Origin: Limimaricola pyoseonensis
Lineage (GTDB): Bacteria; Pseudomonadota; Alphaproteobacteria; Rhodobacterales; Rhodobacteraceae
DNA length: 64,000 nt
Assembly: GCF_900102015.1 (NCBI RefSeq)
Contig: NZ_FNAT01000007.1
Span: forward strand, 1-64,000
Direction: 5' to 3'
Shown: piece by piece, positions 54,935 through 62,821 of the stretch
How the letters are laid out: each line of letters opens with the position of its first letter
Numbering within the stretch: the first letter of the stretch is position 1
Position numbers and translations under genes: made by a program
Notes under the pieces: model-generated
Seen by the model: the letters and a program-made list of their open reading frames with translations, nothing else
Told to the model about the DNA's origin: nothing
Database searches by the model: none

Positions 54935-55704
54935 CCGGTCACGCTGACGCCGGCGTCGATCACCAGCATCTGGCTGGTCACCATCCGCGAGGCCTTCGAG
55001 GCGAAGAACAGCACGCCGCCCACGAGGTCCTCGGCCTGCATCAGCTCGGGCAGGCATTGCTGGGCGCGGTGGCGCTCCTGCGCCTCGGGCGTGGCCCAGA
55101 GCGCCTTCTGGCGCTCGGTCATCACCCAGCCCGGCGCGATGGCATTGACGCGGATGCCGCGCCCGCCCCATTCGCGCGCGAGGCTGCGGGTCAGACCCAT
55201 GATCCCGGCATTCGAGGCGACGTAGGGGGCCAGCCGCGCCACGCCCATCAGGTAGCTGCCCGACGACATGTTGACGATGGCGCCGCCGCCGGCGGCCTCC
55301 ATCATCGGCGCCACCTTCTGGGCGGCGAAGAAATAGGGCTTGAGGTTGAGCGCCAGGCAGTCGTCCCATTCCGCCTCGGTCAACGCCTGCGCGTCGTAAC
55401 GCGTGTCGTCCGCGGCGTTCGAGACCAGCACCGTCACCGGGCCGTGGGTGGTGGCGGCGGTGTCGATCGCGGCCATCAGCGCCGGGGTGTCGGTCACGTC
55501 GCCCTGCACGAAGAGCGGCCGGTTGCCGGTGCGCGCCTCCATCGCCGCGACGGTCTCGGTGGCGTCGGCGCGGTCGAAGAAGGCCACGCGCGCACCCTGC
55601 CGCAGGAAGCCCTCGACCAGCGCGGCGCCGATGCCGCTCGCGCCGCCGGTCACGAAGACCGACGCCTCCTTCAGGTCGGGATGGATCGCCTCTCCGCCCG
55701 TCAT
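54931..55704 (-). CDS. SDR-family sugar dehydrogenase, probable galactose 1-dehydrogenase (variant active site)
   Basis: A short-chain dehydrogenase of 257 residues and the first gene of the galactose operon, so probably the NAD(P)-dependent aldose 1-dehydrogenase. The cofactor motif is VTGGASGIGAALVEGF (18-33), Asp44 lies in FFDRAD, and IVNMSSGSY holds Ser148. The catalytic motif reads YVASN: Tyr161 is followed by Asn165 where YxxxK has lysine (codon AAT). Sugar dehydrogenases with a YxxxN form may exist in Rhizobiales, from memory. The start MTGGEAIHPDL at 55704 follows CAAGGC; an upstream ATG at 55749 adds 15 residues. Confidence 0.85.
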   Translation of the reverse strand: MTGGEAIHPDLKEASVFVTGGASGIGAALVEGFLRQGARVAFFDRADATETVAAMEARTGNRPLFVQGDVTDTPALMAAIDTAATTHGPVTVLVSNAADDTRYDAQALTEAEWDDCLALNLKPYFFAAQKVAPMMEAAGGGAIVNMSSGSYLMGVARLAPYVASNAGIMGLTRSLAREWGGRGIRVNAIAPGWVMTERQKALWATPEAQERHRAQQCLPELMQAEDLVGGVLFFASKASRMVTSQMLVIDAGVSVTG

Positions 55705-55810
55705 GCCTTGTCTCTCGCTGCTGTTTCCGCGGTGGCGGAAGACTGACACCGCGCGGGCGGGAATTGAAGGGGCGGTGCGGCCGATGCCGGGCCGGTCTCA
55801 CATTCTGGAC

Positions 55811-56173
55811 CTAGTAGCAGAGCACCGTGTCGGCCGTCTCGGCGAGATCGACGAGCATGTCGGGCGTCGCGAACTCGGCCGGCAGGCCGTCGAGCAGGCG
55901 CTCGTCATAGCCGCGCGCCTTGGCCGACAGGCCCGACACCCGGAAGCGCGCGCCGGCCTCGGCCAGCGCGCCCAGATGCTCGGACAGCCGACCCGTGCCC
56001 TGGCCCTCGACCCCGGCGCGGTGGGACGCCGCGAGCAGGTGGACGCCGTCGCCGGCCAGAAACAACGTCACCTCGTGGCCCTTCTTCGCCGCCGTCAGCG
56101 CCACGAGACAGCCGAGCGTGACCTTGTTGGGATCGGCGGGGCCGGTGTGGATGTGCACGAGGAAACGGGACAT
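55811..56173 (-). CDS. DsrE/F-like small protein
   Basis: A 120-residue protein with the DsrE sulfurtransferase-like fold: FLVHIHTGPADPNKVTLGCL, then HEVTLFLAGDGVHLLA, then a helical region with LAEAGARFRVSGLSAKARGYD. It ends near LAETADTVLCY with a lone Cys that might be reactive. Distinct from DsrEFH operons; no sulfur-relay partners are nearby. It shares no frame or overlap with its neighbours. Function unknown. Confidence 0.82.
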   Translation of the reverse strand: MSRFLVHIHTGPADPNKVTLGCLVALTAAKKGHEVTLFLAGDGVHLLAASHRAGVEGQGTGRLSEHLGALAEAGARFRVSGLSAKARGYDERLLDGLPAEFATPDMLVDLAETADTVLCY

Positions 56174-56274
56174 GGCGGCAACCTCCGGTCAGGCCGGGGC
56201 GGGCCCGCCCCGGCGTCCCGTCATGAGACGACCCGCGGGGCGAGTCGGTCAAGCGCGACGGCCGGGCGGGCGGC

Positions 56275-57654
56275 TCAGCCGAAGACCCGGCCCAGCGCGC
56301 CGTCGACGGCCTCGAGGATCTCGTCGATGTCGTCCTCCTCGGCGATCAGCGCGGGCGCGAAGAGCAGCACGTTGTTCAGCCCCGGCACCGAGCGGTTCGA
56401 CGCGCCGATCAGCACGCCCTGCTTCAGGCAGTCGGCCACCACCGCGCCGACCTGCTTTTCCGAGACCGGCTCGCGCGTGTCGCGGTCGGCCACCAGCTCG
56501 GCCCCGGCGAAGAGGCCCATGCCGCGCACGTCGCCGATCACGCGGTGCTTCTCCATCAGCGCAAACAGCCCCTCCTGCAGGTAGACGCCCATCCGGGTCG
56601 AGTTGTCGGGCAGCTCCTCCTCCTCGAGGATGCGCAGGTTCTCGAGCGCCGCCACCGGGCCCGAGGTGCAGCCCCCGAAGGTCGAGATGTCGCGGAAATG
56701 CGCCATCGGGTCGGAGGCGTCCTTGAACCGCTCGAACACCGCCTCGGTGGTCACGCAGCAGGAAATGGCGGCGTAGCCCGAGGCCACGCCCTTGGCCATG
56801 GTGACGATGTCGGGCTTCACGCCGAACTGCTGGTAGCCGAACCATGTGCCGGTGCGGCCCATGCCGCAGACCACCTCGTCGATATGCAGCAGCACGTCGT
56901 ATTTGCGGCAGATCTCCTGCACCTTCTCCCAGTAGCCGCGCGGCGGCACGATGATGCCGCCGCCTGCGGTGATCGGCTCGAGGCAGAGCGCGCCCACGGT
57001 GTCGGGGCCCTCGCGCAGGATCACCTCCTCGATCGCCTCGGCCGCGCGCACGCCGTAATCGCTGCCGGCGAATTCGTCCTGCGCGCGGTATTCGAGGCAG
57101 TGCGGCACCATGACGAAGCCCGGCGCGAAGGGGCCGTATTGCGCGTTGCGCTCGAGCTGGCCGCCGGCCGAGAGGCAGGCCAGCGTCGTGCCGTGGTAGT
57201 CGCGCTCGCGGTAGAGGATCTTCGACTTGCGGCCGCCGTGATGCTTGTGCGCGATCTGGCGCACCATCTTGAAGGCCTTCTCGTTGGCCTCGGAGCCCGA
57301 ATTGGCGAAGTAGACGCGGGACAGCCCCGGCATCTTTTCCGTCAGCGCCTCGGCGAAGCGCGCGCCCGGCACCGTGCCCTGCGAGCCGGCGAAGTAGCAC
57401 ATCTTCACGAGGTGGTCGCGCACCGCGTCGGCGATCCGCTCGCGGCCGTAGCCGACATTGACGGTCCAGACGCCGCCGGAGGTGGCGTCGAGATGCTCCT
57501 TGCCGGTGATGTCCCAGACCCGCATGCCGCGCCCCTCGACGATGATGCGCGGGTCGGTGGTCTCGAGCTGCCGGTGCTGCATCATGTGATGCCAGACATG
57601 GGCGCGGTCGGCCTCGATCACGCGGGCCGGGTCGTTCTGCATCAGGCTGTCCAT
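56275..57654 (-). CDS. Class III pyridoxal-phosphate aminotransferase (taurine-pyruvate aminotransferase-like)
   Basis: A 459-residue aminotransferase. DATSGGVWTVNVGYGRERIADAV, NSGSEANEKAFKMVRQIAHK and HIDEVVCGMGRTGTWFGYQ (Asp259 binds the cofactor N1) fit the family, and Lys288 in VTMAKGVASGY is the PLP Schiff base. The overall pattern, from memory, is very close to roseobacter taurine-pyruvate aminotransferase, which makes sulfoacetaldehyde. Without xsc, tauABC or ald nearby, a related omega-amino acid transaminase cannot be excluded. It stands alone. Confidence 0.88.
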   Translation of the reverse strand: MDSLMQNDPARVIEADRAHVWHHMMQHRQLETTDPRIIVEGRGMRVWDITGKEHLDATSGGVWTVNVGYGRERIADAVRDHLVKMCYFAGSQGTVPGARFAEALTEKMPGLSRVYFANSGSEANEKAFKMVRQIAHKHHGGRKSKILYRERDYHGTTLACLSAGGQLERNAQYGPFAPGFVMVPHCLEYRAQDEFAGSDYGVRAAEAIEEVILREGPDTVGALCLEPITAGGGIIVPPRGYWEKVQEICRKYDVLLHIDEVVCGMGRTGTWFGYQQFGVKPDIVTMAKGVASGYAAISCCVTTEAVFERFKDASDPMAHFRDISTFGGCTSGPVAALENLRILEEEELPDNSTRMGVYLQEGLFALMEKHRVIGDVRGMGLFAGAELVADRDTREPVSEKQVGAVVADCLKQGVLIGASNRSVPGLNNVLLFAPALIAEEDDIDEILEAVDGALGRVFG

Positions 57655-57751
57655 CGGGCGACCTCTCGGGGCTGGCAGGGGCGGCCGCGACGGGCCGGGC
57701 GCGCCCACTCTCGGGCCGCGCCTCTCTCCGGGTCAAGAGGGCGCGTCGCGG

Positions 57752-60253
57752 TCAGGCCGCGTCCCGCCGGAGCGGCGCGAGCTCGGCCTCGGTGCGCCGC
57801 CACAGCTCCTGCAGCGCCGGCAGCCCGGCCCGCAGCTCGATCTCGGCGCCGGTCTTGCCCAGCGTCTCCAGCTCGCGCAGCGCGACGCAGAGCGCGCTGG
57901 CGCCGCACAGGCCCGCCGCGCTGGCGATGCGGTGCAGCTCCGTCACCAGCCGCGGCAGCGGCAGCGCGCTGCCGTTCCGGGCGATCTCGGCCATGCTCGC
58001 GGCGGTGGTGTCGAGGAACTCGCCCAGCAGGGCGGCGGCGCGGGGCCGGCCGAGATCGGCGAAGAAGGCGTCGCGCGCGGCGGTGTCGATCAGCGGCAGG
58101 GCCGCGGGCGCCGGGTCGGGCGGCGCGTCCGGCCCGGGGGCGGCCCCGAGCCCCGCCATCAGCCGGTCCAGCGCCGCGCGGCTCAGCGGCTTGGTGATCA
58201 CCTCGCGCATGCCGGCGGCGTGGAAGCGCGCGATGTCGGCCGGCAGCGCATGGGCGGTCAGCGCGACGATCGGCGTGCGCCGGTTCGGCCCGTCGCCGGC
58301 GCGGATGGCGCGGGTCGCGGCGACGCCGTCCATGCGCGGCATCGAGATGTCCATCAGGATCACGTCCACCGGCGCGGCCTGCGCGGCCTGCACGCCGGCC
58401 TCGCCGTCATGGGCGAAGCGGACCGAATGGCCGGCGCGGCGCAGCATCTCGCCCACCACCACGCGGTTGATCTCGTTGTCCTCGACCACCAGCACCCGGC
58501 GCGCCGTGCCGGCCGCCGGCGCGGCGTTCGCCGCGGCGGGCCGCGCGCCGGGGGCCGCGGCCTCGGGCAGCGGCAGGCGCAGCCAGAACAGGCTGCCCTC
58601 GCCGGGCGCGCTCTGCGCGCCGATCTCGCCGCCCATCGCCTGCACCAGCCGGCGCACGATGCCGAGCCCGAGGCCGGTGCCGCCGGAGGTGCGGCTGTAG
58701 GAGGTGTCGAGCGTGACGAAATCGTCGAAGATCCGCGCGAGGTCGGCCTCGCTCATGCCGATGCCGGTGTCGATCACCCGGATCTCGACCTGGCCGGGGC
58801 CGGCGGCCTCGGCCTCGACCGTGACGGCGCCGTCGCGGGTGAACTTGACCGCGTTGCCGACGAGGTTGAGCACGATCTGCCGCAGCCGGCCGCAATCGCC
58901 CAGCACGTGGCCGGGCAGCGCCGGGTCGAGCGCCACCGCCAGCGTGTCGCCGTTGGCCTCGGCGAGGCCGCGCTGGCCATCGGCCACCTCGTGCAGCAAC
59001 TGGCCCAGCTCGAAGATCTCCTGCTGCAGCTCGACCTTGCCGGCATCGAGGCGCGAGACGTCGAGCACGTCGTTGACGTGGCTCAAAAGCAGCCGGCCCG
59101 AGGTCTCCATGATCCGCAGATGCTCGCGCTGTTCGGCGTCGAGCGCGCCGTCGCGCATCAGCTCCATGGTGCCGAGCAGGCCGTTCAGCGGCGTGCGCAT
59201 CTCGTGGCTCATCACCATCAGCAGGTCGGCCTTGGCCTTCTCGCCGGCCAGCGCGTCGTCGCGGGCGCGCAGCAGCTCGGTCTCGGCCTGGCGCCGCGCG
59301 GTGATGTCGCACAGGAAGATGACGAAGATCGTGTCGCGGCCGCGATGGGCGGTCGAGACCGACATCTCCACCGGAAAGCTGCTGCCGTCGCGGCGCTGGG
59401 CGCGGCCGGTGACGCGGCCGCGCGGCAGCGCGCCGGGCTCGCCCGCGGCGGTGCGGGCCATCGCGGCGGAGACCCTGTCGCGCAGATGCGATGGCACCAG
59501 CAGGTCGGCCACGCCGCAACCCACCGCCTCGTCGCGCGGATGGCCGAACAGCTTCTCGGCCGCCGGGTTGAACTCCTGGATGCGGCCGTCGGCATCGGTG
59601 GCCAGCACCGCGTCGAGCGACGAGGACAGGATCGCCGCGTAGCGGGCCGAGGCCTCGTGCGCCTCCTCGGCCAGGAGCCGCGCGTCGCGCCACATCCGCA
59701 GCGCCCAGACCACCATGCCCAGCAGCGCGGCGACCAGCGCCAGAGTGACGATCGCGGTGCGGGTCAGCGTGGCGGTGACGGCGCGGCGCGAGTCGTCGGT
59801 GATCCGGGCGAAGCTGTCGATGCCGCCGACGGCGATCTCGCGCACCGGCCGGGCGAGGGTGTCGATGTCGCGGCCCAGCGCCTCGAGCCTGGCGGCGAGC
59901 CGCGCGTCGTCGGCGTCGATCAGCGGCACGGCGTCGTCGAGCGCGGCGCGGATGCGCTGCGGCGAGCCGTCGCCCGGCAGGTCGGCCAGTGCGTCGCGCA
60001 GCACGCCGCTGTCGAAGGCCGAGATCCGGGCGTAGAACACGTCGAAGCGGCGCCGGAGCTCGGCCAGCGCCGCGGGCGCGCCGCCTTCGGCTCGGGCCTT
60101 GGCGACCGCCGCCTCGAGCCGGCGATACTCGACCTCGACCTGGGTCAGCGTCCACTGGACGTTGTCCGAGGTGGCCGTGGCCTGGTGATCGAGCTTGCGC
60201 AGCACGTCGAGCGACGCCAGCGCCAGCGCCAGCAGCATCAGCGTCACGGCCAC
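57752..60253 (-). CDS. Hybrid histidine kinase (TM-PAS-HisKA-HATPase-REC-HPt)
   Basis: A phosphorelay sensor of 833 residues. TM1 (about 3-18) starts at once; a periplasmic helical part (20-165) with DHQATATSDNVQW follows; TM2 is 167-186; PAS about 205-325; HisKA carries His350 in VMSHEMRTPLNG. The HATPase domain has GNAVKF, DTGIGM and GGTGLGLGIV. REC (585-700) has Asp635 in VDVILMDISMPR. An HPt domain carries His774 in LVTELHRIASAAG. The start GTG at 60253 is the first possible one after an in-frame TGA that ends the upstream gene. The response regulator that takes the phosphate is not next to it. Confidence 0.92.
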   Translation of the reverse strand: MAVTLMLLALALASLDVLRKLDHQATATSDNVQWTLTQVEVEYRRLEAAVAKARAEGGAPAALAELRRRFDVFYARISAFDSGVLRDALADLPGDGSPQRIRAALDDAVPLIDADDARLAARLEALGRDIDTLARPVREIAVGGIDSFARITDDSRRAVTATLTRTAIVTLALVAALLGMVVWALRMWRDARLLAEEAHEASARYAAILSSSLDAVLATDADGRIQEFNPAAEKLFGHPRDEAVGCGVADLLVPSHLRDRVSAAMARTAAGEPGALPRGRVTGRAQRRDGSSFPVEMSVSTAHRGRDTIFVIFLCDITARRQAETELLRARDDALAGEKAKADLLMVMSHEMRTPLNGLLGTMELMRDGALDAEQREHLRIMETSGRLLLSHVNDVLDVSRLDAGKVELQQEIFELGQLLHEVADGQRGLAEANGDTLAVALDPALPGHVLGDCGRLRQIVLNLVGNAVKFTRDGAVTVEAEAAGPGQVEIRVIDTGIGMSEADLARIFDDFVTLDTSYSRTSGGTGLGLGIVRRLVQAMGGEIGAQSAPGEGSLFWLRLPLPEAAAPGARPAAANAAPAAGTARRVLVVEDNEINRVVVGEMLRRAGHSVRFAHDGEAGVQAAQAAPVDVILMDISMPRMDGVAATRAIRAGDGPNRRTPIVALTAHALPADIARFHAAGMREVITKPLSRAALDRLMAGLGAAPGPDAPPDPAPAALPLIDTAARDAFFADLGRPRAAALLGEFLDTTAASMAEIARNGSALPLPRLVTELHRIASAAGLCGASALCVALRELETLGKTGAEIELRAGLPALQELWRRTEAELAPLRRDAA

Positions 60254-60268
60254 CAGGGCCGGCGCGGC

Positions 60269-60787
60269 TCACCGCGCCGGGTCCACCAGCTCGATCCGGT
60301 CGAGCTGCCAGACCGAGCGCGCATACGCCACCTCGGTGCGCCAGTCGGGGTCGGCGTCGTAGGGGTAGACGATCCAGAGCGGGCCGTTGCCGCGGCGGGG
60401 CAGCGGCGCGCCGTTGTGCAGATGCGCGACGATCGGCCCGTCGACGTCGCGGGCGTCCGACAGCGGGATGTCGACCGCGTAGTCGTTCACCGCGCTGACG
60501 CGCAGCACCGCCTCGGCCGGCGGCGTCACCTCGAGCGCGGCCAGAAGGTCGTGCAGCGACACGCCCTCGAAGCGCTGCGGCCCGTCGGTCCAGATCGTGG
60601 TCGTGGTGAAGGCGTCCTCGGACAGGGCCGCGAGCGCCGCGCGGTCGAGCCGCGCCGGGGTGCCGTCGGGCAGGCCGGTCACGGTGAGCAGCACCTCGCC
60701 GGCGGGCGGGCCGGGTTCGGCCTGCAGGCCGAGCGGCAGGCCGAGCAGGGCGGCGATCAGGCCGGCGCGGAACGTGGAAAACGGCAT
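60269..60787 (-). CDS. Periplasmic molybdopterin-oxidoreductase-fold protein (probable sensor partner)
   Basis: A 172-residue exported protein with a signal peptide ending near LQAEP. The fold is that of the sulfite-oxidase/YedY Moco-binding domain: VLLTVTGLPDGTPARLDRAA, DGPQRFEGVSLHDLLAALE, SAVNDYAVDIPLSDARD and GPLWIVYPYDADPDW. The single Cys that ligates Mo in sulfite oxidase is absent here (the protein has no cysteine), so a catalytic Mo site is unlikely. It ends 15 bases before the kinase gene in the same frame and strand, so the two are surely co-transcribed and it may present a ligand to the kinase. Confidence 0.8.
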   Translation of the reverse strand: MPFSTFRAGLIAALLGLPLGLQAEPGPPAGEVLLTVTGLPDGTPARLDRAALAALSEDAFTTTTIWTDGPQRFEGVSLHDLLAALEVTPPAEAVLRVSAVNDYAVDIPLSDARDVDGPIVAHLHNGAPLPRRGNGPLWIVYPYDADPDWRTEVAYARSVWQLDRIELVDPAR

Positions 60788-61090
60788 CGGTCTCTCCTTC
60801 GGTCGGGCAGGGGATGCGGGGGTTGTGCCGGCCCCGGCCCGGGCCGCGCAACGCCGCGCCGGCATCATGGTCAACCCGAGGTAAAGGCGATGCGGAGAAT
60901 TGCCGGCATCTGCCCCGGGGCGGCGGGGCGGCGGCCCGCCGGCGGGCGATTAACCATGATCGTCATTTCCCGCCGCGGCCGTGGCCTTCGGGCGGGCAGG
61001 GCCGGCGCGACCGCTCAGAATTTACCGTTTGATAAAAAATCAAACCGTGGCAGGCTGGGCCGAGCGAGGCAGCCAAGTCAGGAGCCACCG
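60788..61090. other. Divergent control region between the Moco-fold/kinase pair and preT
   Basis: This gap of 303 bases has no gene. The preT-proximal part is less GC-rich and contains the 7-base dyad listed below. The left part holds the ribosome site (GGAGAGA) of the Moco-fold gene and nothing else recognisable. Confidence 0.6.
61027..61045. promoter_or_regulatory. Dyad GTTTGAT-AAAAA-ATCAAAC upstream of preT
   Basis: Perfect 7-base arms (61027-61033, 61039-61045) flank five As, 45 bases before the preT start. The core TTGAT-N5-ATCAA differs from an FNR site by one extra spacer base. It probably marks an operator for a local regulator of pyrimidine degradation. Confidence 0.55.
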
Positions 61091-62419
61091 ATGCCGACCA
61101 CGACGACCCCCGGGATCGCCGCCGGGCGCCTTCCTTCCGACATGCTGGCCGAGAACTTCCTCGACCTGCACCCGCCGATGAGCGCGCACGAGGCGCAGGT
61201 GGCCGCGGATCGCTGCTATTTCTGCCATGACGCGCCCTGCGTGACCGCCTGTCCGACCGGCATCGACATCCCGCTCTTCATCCGCGAGATCGGCGCCGGC
61301 CGGCCCGACGCGGCGGCGCGCGAGATCTTCGAGGCCAACATCCTCGGCGGCATGTGCGCGCGGGTCTGCCCGACCGAGGTGCTGTGCGAGGGGGCCTGCG
61401 TGCGCGAGGCGGCCGAGGGCCGGCCGGTCGAGATCGGCCGGCTGCAGCGCCATGCCACGGACGAGCTGATGTCGCGGCAGGGCCACCCTTTCGCGCGCGC
61501 CGCCGCGACCGGAAAGCGGGTCGCGGTGGTCGGTGCCGGGCCTGCGGGCCTCGCCTGCGCGCACCGGCTGGCGCTGAAGGGCCACGAGGTGGTGATCCTC
61601 GAGGGCGCGCCGAAGCCCGGCGGCCTCAACGAATACGGCATCGCCGCCTACAAGACGGTGGATGATTTCGCCGCGCGCGAGGCGGACTGGATCATCGGCG
61701 TCGGCGGCATCGAGATCCGCCATGGCCGCTGGCTCGGCCGCGACTTCACGCTGGACGAGCTGACCTCGGACTACGACGCGGTGTTCCTCGGCATGGGGCT
61801 CGGCGGCGTCAACGCGCTGGAGGTCGAGGGCGCGCAGCTCGAGGGCACGGGCGACGCGGTGGGCTTCATCTCGGAGCTGCGGCAGGCGGGCGACCTGTCC
61901 GCGCTCCCGGTCGGGCGGCGCGTCGTGGTGATCGGCGGCGGCATGACGGCGGTGGACTGCGCGGTGCAGTCCAAGGCGCTCGGGGCCGAGGAGGTGACCA
62001 TCGTCTACCGCCGCGAGCGCGCGAAGATGGGCGCGAGCTGCTACGAGCAGGACCTCGCCGCCTCGCGCGGGGTGCGGCTGGTGTTCGAGGCGATGCCGGT
62101 GCGGCTGATCGGCGATGACCGTCTCGAAGCGGTCGAGTTCGAGTACACCGAGGCCGGCCCGGAGGGGCTGCGCGGCACCGGCGAGACCTTCCGCCTCGCG
62201 GCCGACCAGCTGTTTAGGGCCGTGGGCCAGACGCTCGGCACGGTTGAGGGCGTCGAAACCGCACACGGCAAGATCGTGACGCAGGGTTCCGGGCGCACAA
62301 ATCTGGACAAGGTCTGGGCCGGTGGGGACTGTGCCCTTGGTGGCGACGATCTCACGGTCACGGCCGTGGCGCAGGGTCGGGATGCCGCCGAGGACATCCA
62401 CAGCATGCTCACGGGTTAG
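61091..62419 (+). CDS. preT: NAD-dependent dihydropyrimidine dehydrogenase subunit PreT
   Basis: The flavin/iron-sulfur electron-input subunit of dihydropyrimidine dehydrogenase. It takes electrons from NAD(P)H for the first step of reductive uracil/thymine breakdown with PreA. The 442 residues have the N-terminal 4Fe-4S region CYFCHDAPCVTACPTGIDIP and CARVCPTEVLCEGAC. The FAD motif VVGAGPAGLACAHRLA and the NAD motif VVVIGGGMTAVDCAVQS follow, and the C-terminal DKVWAGGDCALGGDDLTV binds FAD. The ATG follows AGGAGCCACC. A VOC gene follows after four bases, then preA. Confidence 0.95.
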   Translation: MPTTTTPGIAAGRLPSDMLAENFLDLHPPMSAHEAQVAADRCYFCHDAPCVTACPTGIDIPLFIREIGAGRPDAAAREIFEANILGGMCARVCPTEVLCEGACVREAAEGRPVEIGRLQRHATDELMSRQGHPFARAAATGKRVAVVGAGPAGLACAHRLALKGHEVVILEGAPKPGGLNEYGIAAYKTVDDFAAREADWIIGVGGIEIRHGRWLGRDFTLDELTSDYDAVFLGMGLGGVNALEVEGAQLEGTGDAVGFISELRQAGDLSALPVGRRVVVIGGGMTAVDCAVQSKALGAEEVTIVYRRERAKMGASCYEQDLAASRGVRLVFEAMPVRLIGDDRLEAVEFEYTEAGPEGLRGTGETFRLAADQLFRAVGQTLGTVEGVETAHGKIVTQGSGRTNLDKVWAGGDCALGGDDLTVTAVAQGRDAAEDIHSMLTG

Positions 62420-62423
62420 ACAA

Positions 62424-62810
62424 ATGGCATTCACCGGCATTTTCATCCTGCCGCTTCCGGTCGACGACCAGGACCGCGCGCTCGCGTTCTACCGCGACGT
62501 GGTCGGCATGGAGGTCGCTCTCGACGCCGAGCTCGACGACGACTGGCGGATGATCATGATGAAGCTACCGGAGACCCGCACCAAGATCCAGTTCGCGCGC
62601 CGCCACGAGGTGAGCTACGCCGACGAGGTGCCGGTGCTCTACCTCGAATGCGGCGATCTCGACGGCGAGATCGAGCGCCTCAAGGCGGCGGGCGTGCGCT
62701 TTGCCGGCAAGCCCGCAGAGTTGCCCTGGAACGAGAACGAACGCTTCGCGATGTTCCTCGACAGCGAGGGTAACACCATCGTGATGCATTCCACGCCACC
62801 CGCAGGATAA
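62424..62810 (+). CDS. VOC-family protein embedded between preT and preA
   Basis: A 128-residue protein of the glyoxalase/bleomycin-resistance fold. It begins FTGIFILPLPVDDQDRALAF, has MIMMKLPETRTKIQFAR and a second module starting VPVLYLECGDLDGEIERL. The tail DSEGNTIVMHS follows MFL, typical of VOC. Metal-site residues are plausible but not firm. It lies four bases after preT and 11 bases before preA, so it is translated with the pyrimidine reductase. No known role in the pathway explains it; it might detoxify or hydrolyse a pathway product. Confidence 0.88.
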   Translation: MAFTGIFILPLPVDDQDRALAFYRDVVGMEVALDAELDDDWRMIMMKLPETRTKIQFARRHEVSYADEVPVLYLECGDLDGEIERLKAAGVRFAGKPAELPWNENERFAMFLDSEGNTIVMHSTPPAG

Positions 62811-62821
62811 GGGACGATGAG

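Noticed and set aside
57932-62419. A 1495-codon open frame running antisense through the kinase pair into preT
   Set aside because: It is an artefact of GC-rich codon use: the first 3.1 kb are antisense to well-supported genes and rich in Arg/Ala/Gly. Only the preT part is real.
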